Position numbers and translations under genes: made by a program
The notes under the pieces: model-generated
Told to the model about the DNA's origin: nothing
Database searches by the model: none
The model's input: the letters and a program-made list of their open reading frames with translations, nothing else
Shown here: positions 49,388 through 54,116 of the stretch, one piece after another
Layout of the letters: each line of letters opens with the position of its first letter
Numbering within the stretch: position 1 is the first letter of the stretch
Assembly: GCF_002287175.1 (NCBI RefSeq)
Contig: NZ_LMVM01000005.1
Coordinates: 1-54,116 of the forward strand
DNA from: Methanobacterium bryantii
Lineage (GTDB): Archaea; Methanobacteriota; Methanobacteria; Methanobacteriales; Methanobacteriaceae
DNA length: 54,116 bases
Direction: 5' to 3'

Positions 49388-51484
49388 ATGAAATGGAAAG
49401 ATTTGACCCCTATCCAAAAGGCCACCATACCTCGTTTTAGAGAAAATAAGGACATGCTGGTCATAGCTCCAACTGCATCCGGCAAAACAGAGTCAGTATT
49501 AATCCCTGTTTTTGATGATATCCTCAAAAATAATCTAGAACCTATGAGCGTGCTTTTCATATCCCCTCTTAAAGCACTTATCAACGATACCCACCAGAGG
49601 ATTGAATTCTGGTGTGATCAGTTTGATCTAACCGCAACAAAGTGGCATGGAGATGTAACAGCGTCACAAAAATCATCATTTATTAAAAAGCCCACGGATA
49701 TACTCGTGATAACTCCCGAATCATTAGAAGTCATTTTAATGAATAAGTCCAGTGAGATAAAGAATTCCATCTTTAAAAATTTGAAATACATAATCATAGA
49801 TGAAATACACTACTTTGCTGATTCAGATAGGGGGACACAACTTAATTCCATTATAAACAGCAGAATTAAAACTTACTGCAGGAATGATATTTCCCGAATT
49901 GGGTTATCAGCCACAGTAGGAAACCCCGAGACAATTTTAAACTGGCTTACTTCAAATGAAAACAGCGAAGTTGTGGCAGATAAAAACAGCAGGCCGTTCC
50001 AGTACAAAGTGATTTATGCAGATGATTTCAAGATAATTCAGACAGTAAGCAACTATTTGGATAAAAAAGTGGTTTTTTTTGTTCATTCCCGTAAAGAAGC
50101 TGAAAAATACCATAATCTATTTAAAAAACACTTGAAAGTAAAAAATATATTTATCCACCACTCTTCAATCCACAAGGATGCAAGGGAAGAAAGTGAAGGG
50201 AATTTCAAGCAGGTTAAAAATGGTCTGATGATAAGTACAAGTACTCTAGAGCTTGGAATTGATATAGGAAATATAGATGTTGTAATCCAGAAGAACCCCC
50301 CTTCAAATGTCAGCTCTTTTCTGCAGAAGGTTGGAAGAAGCGGCAGGAGAACAAAGATCCAGAGAACTATACTTCTCTGCGACGGCGAGGAAGAAATTGT
50401 CAAGTCACTTGCAGAATTAGCCCTAGTAAAAGAGAAAAAGTTAGAACACATTAAATTACCTGAAAAGCCAAAGGATATCTATTTCCACCAGATATTAAGC
50501 ATTATATTTGAATATGGAAGAATTAAGAAGCGTGACCTGTTTTTAATTCTTAAAGAGGCGTATGTGTTCTCTAAAATCTCCAAAGATGAATATCAATATT
50601 TCATAGACAATATGGTTGAAAAAGGATTTATAGAAGAAAATGGCCCATACCTTAGTTTAGGAGATGCTTTTGAAAAAGAATTTGGGAAAAGGAATTTTTT
50701 AGAGTTTTACAGCGTATTCTGGCCGACTTATGAATTCACAGTTCTTGACGGGCGTAAAACTATTGGCAGTTTAGATTCATCATTTGTTATAGGCACGCTG
50801 GAAAAAGGTTCCAATTTTGTTTTAGGTGGGGAAGTCTGGACAGCAGCTAAAATTGACCATGATAATTTCAGGCTGAAAGTTAAAAAGGCAAAAGAAGGCG
50901 GGATTCCAAACTGGCACAGTGAAGGAGGAGTAATGGATTACCTGTTAACCCGGAAAATCTATGATATCCTGCTTGGAGACTATAATAAAGAACTTTTAAA
51001 TGATTTTGATGAAGTCAGCCTTAAAATGATAAAAGATTTGGAAGAAGAGGGCAGAATTTCAGGTTTTGAGAATGGTAAAATACCAGTTCAATTTTATTTC
51101 GAGGAAAATAAAGTCTTCATTTACACGTTTGCAGGTTTTAAGGTTAACTCGTTGATATCTTCCATTTTCAAGTTCTACCATGATATAGTCAGTGTTCATG
51201 ATACACCTTACTATTCTTCATTTAAATTTAAAGGTATTCTGAAAATGAGTGATGTTGAACACATAGCAGATAATATCAAAGATATTCTGGAAGATGAAGA
51301 GTTAGAGAAATTCATGCTTGAAAAAACCAAAAAATTCATCAAAAACAAGTTCATCAAATATTTACCTGAAAAAGATCATGCAGAGCTTAAAATGCAAATT
51401 CTGTTTAACAAAGAAGATACAATTGATCTCTTTGAAAATAATTCTTTAAAATTAATTGATTCTTCTGTTTTCAGTACATGGTAA
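49388..51484 (+). CDS. brxHI: BrxHI-like Lhr-family DEAD helicase
   Basis: 698 aa from ATG 49388. Motifs: IAPTASGKTES (Walker A), IIIDEIHYFADSDRG (Walker B), GLSATVGNPE (motif III), TSTLELGIDIG (motif V) and QKVGRSGRR (motif VI). The frame stays open upstream to 49316, and its residues (THVFNTLDPRLQRFIANR) look like the normal Lhr N-terminus, so the real start may be an ATA at 49331 right after the brxD stop. Role: DNA translocation or unwinding in the BrxD/BrxHI module. Confidence 0.82.
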   Translation: MKWKDLTPIQKATIPRFRENKDMLVIAPTASGKTESVLIPVFDDILKNNLEPMSVLFISPLKALINDTHQRIEFWCDQFDLTATKWHGDVTASQKSSFIKKPTDILVITPESLEVILMNKSSEIKNSIFKNLKYIIIDEIHYFADSDRGTQLNSIINSRIKTYCRNDISRIGLSATVGNPETILNWLTSNENSEVVADKNSRPFQYKVIYADDFKIIQTVSNYLDKKVVFFVHSRKEAEKYHNLFKKHLKVKNIFIHHSSIHKDAREESEGNFKQVKNGLMISTSTLELGIDIGNIDVVIQKNPPSNVSSFLQKVGRSGRRTKIQRTILLCDGEEEIVKSLAELALVKEKKLEHIKLPEKPKDIYFHQILSIIFEYGRIKKRDLFLILKEAYVFSKISKDEYQYFIDNMVEKGFIEENGPYLSLGDAFEKEFGKRNFLEFYSVFWPTYEFTVLDGRKTIGSLDSSFVIGTLEKGSNFVLGGEVWTAAKIDHDNFRLKVKKAKEGGIPNWHSEGGVMDYLLTRKIYDILLGDYNKELLNDFDEVSLKMIKDLEEEGRISGFENGKIPVQFYFEENKVFIYTFAGFKVNSLISSIFKFYHDIVSVHDTPYYSSFKFKGILKMSDVEHIADNIKDILEDEELEKFMLEKTKKFIKNKFIKYLPEKDHAELKMQILFNKEDTIDLFENNSLKLIDSSVFSTW

Positions 51485-51485
51485 A

Positions 51486-53219
51486 TTATTCATCCTTATC
51501 ATCTGATTTTCTAGATAGACTATTCCCAAACTGCATGTACCTCTCATGACTGTTCAATACAATCAAATTTTTCCTAGTTCTAGTCATTGCAGTATAAACC
51601 AGAGAGTCAAGATTTTCATCACCATTCCATCTTGTTGGAATCATCATGATAACATGGATTGCTTCCCATCCCTTGAAGCTGTGAATGGTACTTATCTTTA
51701 AACGGCTGTCTTCAAGAGGAAATGCCTTTTTATGGCGGGAATATCTAGTCCTATCTTCTTCAAAAACATGGTTCACGTCGATATTCCTTCTTTTAAACAG
51801 TTTAACTGCTTTCATTCCCATCTTTTTAGTAGGGAGTAGAATAACAATATCCGATGCCTGGCCTTCTCCAAAGCCTCTCTGTTGATATTTGAGTAAGGTG
51901 TATGCATTTTTTATTTCATGGAGCCAGTCGATCTGCTTTATATTTTTCCATTTAAAAATTGGCGGCCTTTCAAAAAGAGTTAACTGTGCATATTCTTCTG
52001 ATTCAATCATGTTATCCAGGCCAAATGTTTCGCTGAATTTATTGGCTACTGAGCCTATTTTTGGCGGCAGCCTGTAGATTGTGTTCAGCTCTCCCCATCT
52101 ACCTCGAAACTTGACACTGGCCATATTGTCAATCCAGCTGAGTTCACGCCCGTAGATATTCTGGTTTTTATCACAGACAAACAGGAGCTCGTCCCGTTCA
52201 TTTAAAAATTTAGATAGTAAATTGTACCATTCCCATTTACAGTCCTGACCTTCATCGATAAGTATAGCATCAAATTTGAACCTGTCAATGTTGATATCAG
52301 AAATTGCCTCTTCCACCTTTGGGACAACTTCATCGAAGTAATTTTTACTGGGTTTTGGTACAGATAGTTCATTTAAAATGTCATTGCAGAACCCGTGGAA
52401 ATGGTTAAATGTAATGTTTTTCCATTCAAAATCAAATGGCGCCCTTGCGATCATATCCTTAATATAGTGCCAGAGTGTGAGGTTGAAGGTGATTACAAGA
52501 ACTTTATGTCCTTCAGCTGCTAATTTTGCTGCCCTGTATGCAATGACCAGAGTTTTTCCACTGCCTGCAGCTCCTCGGATACGTCTATGCCCTGGTTTAG
52601 GTTTTGAGTGGTTCTTTTGTTTTGCAGTTAATTTAAGTTTTTCACCCTGTCTTTTACTGTGAAATGGTGGATTCAGCCAGAATTCTACTTCATCAGCCCA
52701 CGCCTTTTGCATATAACTGCTTCTTTCAAAACCTGCACCTGGAACTACATAGTTAACATTTTCTTCAGTTAAGTCATCGAAACCTGCTATTGTTGGATAA
52801 CTACGGTTGTCAAATAGTTCCCTTGCATTGTCTCCACTTATATTATGCACGTAGATTCCAGTCTGTACAAGTGCAAATAATCTGTTATTTTCATCGATTT
52901 TCTCACCCATATCTGGAATTATTTGCTCAATTATCTTGTTCCTGTAATTATTCACCTGCTTTATATAGGCTGAAGTTTCTTCCAGGTTGTATTCAGGGTC
53001 ATAATTTACAGATTTCCATTCCTTGACAGAGTAAATCATTAATCCTACATTAGGGTTTAAGATGATAATATCAGGACGGCCGTTATTTAGGTAAGGCTTT
53101 ATAAAAATTTTCCAATCTTCAGGTAAGTTGTCATCCAGAAAACGGGCCAGTGTATTTTCACCTTCAGTTAGAGGTTCCTTAAATTTTTTGATTTTCTCCC
53201 ACGAAGGATAAATTCTCAT
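51486..53219 (-). CDS. NERD-domain UvrD-like helicase
   Basis: 577 aa from ATG 53217-53219; an earlier in-frame ATG at 53261 is possible. N-terminal NERD region (about 15-120: EGENTLARFLDDNL, RPDIIILNPNVGLMIYSVKEW), where the usual E-x-K reads S-x-K. Helicase follows: Walker A RGAAGSGKTLV near 213, ILIDEGQDCKWEW (motif II), STIHSFKGWEAIHV and YTAMTRTRKNLIVL (motifs V-VI). Convergent with the brxHI-like gene. A repair or defence helicase; its nuclease half may be inactive. Confidence 0.75.
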   Translation of the reverse strand: MRIYPSWEKIKKFKEPLTEGENTLARFLDDNLPEDWKIFIKPYLNNGRPDIIILNPNVGLMIYSVKEWKSVNYDPEYNLEETSAYIKQVNNYRNKIIEQIIPDMGEKIDENNRLFALVQTGIYVHNISGDNARELFDNRSYPTIAGFDDLTEENVNYVVPGAGFERSSYMQKAWADEVEFWLNPPFHSKRQGEKLKLTAKQKNHSKPKPGHRRIRGAAGSGKTLVIAYRAAKLAAEGHKVLVITFNLTLWHYIKDMIARAPFDFEWKNITFNHFHGFCNDILNELSVPKPSKNYFDEVVPKVEEAISDINIDRFKFDAILIDEGQDCKWEWYNLLSKFLNERDELLFVCDKNQNIYGRELSWIDNMASVKFRGRWGELNTIYRLPPKIGSVANKFSETFGLDNMIESEEYAQLTLFERPPIFKWKNIKQIDWLHEIKNAYTLLKYQQRGFGEGQASDIVILLPTKKMGMKAVKLFKRRNIDVNHVFEEDRTRYSRHKKAFPLEDSRLKISTIHSFKGWEAIHVIMMIPTRWNGDENLDSLVYTAMTRTRKNLIVLNSHERYMQFGNSLSRKSDDKDE

Positions 53220-53428
53220 GTTACTCAAAATAAAAAGCTCCCAATTTAAAACTAAATTCAATTATAAATTCAGTAATTCTATAATAGTAGTAGTGGATTA
53301 TACTAAAAATAGTTTTTATAAGTCTGGTTATTTTATTATTTAAAAAATATTTAGAATAAACAGTATATTAATCTTAAAGTAGTAACACGTAAAATTAAAT
53401 AATTCAAAAAAGGATTTGTAACGATTAC

Positions 53429-53926
53429 ATGACAAATGACAATATGATTTACACGATAGGTCACAGCAGCATGACTCAAGAATCTTTTGTCGATATACTG
53501 AAGTCATTTGAAATAGATATTGTAGTAGATGTGCGCAGTTCACCCTACAGTAAGTTCGTATCCCATTTCAACCGAGAGAATATCAAGAAAAGTTTGATAG
53601 AAAATGGTATGCGATACATATTCCTTGGTGACTATATCGGTGGAAAACCAAGAGATAAGAAATATTATGAAAACGGTAAGGTAAATTACAGGTTAATATC
53701 AAAGAGTGACCGTTACAGCGAAGGAATAAACAGAATAATTGAACTGAATAATGAGAATGATATTGTTCTAATGTGTAGTGAGGAAGATCCTTATAATTGT
53801 CATAGGCATAACTTGATAACTCAAACCCTTGTTAAAAAAGGTTTTGAAGTAATTCATGTTAGAAAAAATAGTTCTGATAAAATAATCAAGCCTGATAAAA
53901 AGGATATTCAGATGACTTTGTTTTAG
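53429..53926 (+). CDS. DUF488 protein
   Basis: 165 aa. MIYTIGHSSMTQESFVDIL, VVDVRSSPYSKFVS and LMCSEEDPYNCHRH are the DUF488 hallmarks. The Cys/His pair in CSE-DP-CHR suggests an enzyme or redox site but the family function is not established; members are frequent in defence islands and mobile DNA. M1 at 53429 and M6 are alternative starts. It is the last gene in the window and AT-rich DNA follows. Confidence 0.8.
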   Translation: MTNDNMIYTIGHSSMTQESFVDILKSFEIDIVVDVRSSPYSKFVSHFNRENIKKSLIENGMRYIFLGDYIGGKPRDKKYYENGKVNYRLISKSDRYSEGINRIIELNNENDIVLMCSEEDPYNCHRHNLITQTLVKKGFEVIHVRKNSSDKIIKPDKKDIQMTLF

Positions 53927-54116
53927 TTAATTCGTAAATACAAAAATTATCCGTATATTGAATCGTAAATTAAAATTATTTTTGAAATTTTGTTTAAAGA
54001 TTATTTGTTTAAAGATAATCCAATTATATAATTATAGAATTTTTGTTAAAAATTAGATCAAAAAAATAGAATATTCTTATTGTTTCATATTTGGCGCGAG
54101 TGAACTTTTACATTCA

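Noticed and set aside
48097..51484. Complete BREX system
   Set aside because: Only BrxD-like and BrxHI-like genes are present; no PglX, PglZ, BrxC/PglY or BrxL in this window.

Overview
The window looks like a chromosome segment of a mesophilic methanogenic archaeon of the Methanobacteriales (Methanobacterium-like). The evidence is AT-rich DNA, GGTGAT/GGAGG ribosome sites matching the archaeal 16S end, archaea-typical families (DUF365, HVO_A0114-type and Csa3-type regulators), many small zinc-ribbon proteins, and secreted or membrane-anchored proteins including a transglutaminase-like protein. The taxonomic call is inference. I saw no rRNA, tRNA, CRISPR array or transposase. Almost everything is accessory DNA: a defence and toxin-antitoxin island.

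Region by region. 0.3-6 kb: a possible ncRNA, a VapBC module, three HEPN/MNT modules (one HEPN gene broken by a 55-bp double-hairpin insertion), a zinc-ribbon protein with a decayed second copy, and an HVO_A0114-like regulator. 5.9-12.6 kb: a leftward run of envelope genes: zinc-ribbon/one-TM/exterior proteins, an M14-like anchored metallopeptidase, two lipoproteins, a frameshifted ARPP-1 gene and a single-domain response regulator. 13.0 kb: an orphan Csa3-type CARF regulator. 14.4-34.3 kb: a 20-kb leftward defence island with three blocks. These are (a) Mrr-like nuclease, UvrD-like helicase and Cas4/RecB-like nuclease; (b) a large Eco57I-type adenine methylase, a PLD-SNF2 helicase, DUF365 and DUF1802; (c) an HhH-GPD [4Fe-4S] glycosylase-like protein, a NucS-like nuclease, a McrB GTPase and a McrC-like DUF2357 nuclease. 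34.4-38.9 kb: two CARF-like winged-helix regulators and the remnant of a third, each beside a different palindromic operator and a partner gene, plus exonuclease III and an AAA ATPase. 39-43.8 kb: AbrB/PIN, RHH, HepT/MntA and Fic genes, a broken MNT gene, a cluster of double-hairpin elements, and the transglutaminase-like gene. 44.7-53.9 kb: a coiled-coil zinc-finger protein divergent from a PUA/EVE-like, BrxD-like and BrxHI-like (Lhr) operon, then a NERD-helicase and a DUF488 protein.

How the genes may work together: block (c) reads as a system against modified DNA. Base recognition or excision (glycosylase) would be coupled to McrBC-type translocation and cleavage and a second nuclease. It is the strongest candidate for an undescribed system. 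The BrxD/BrxHI module without other BREX genes is second. Independently, a family of roughly 50-bp double-hairpin repeats has inserted into two HEPN/MNT genes, and in both cases removing the repeat restores the expected reading frame.
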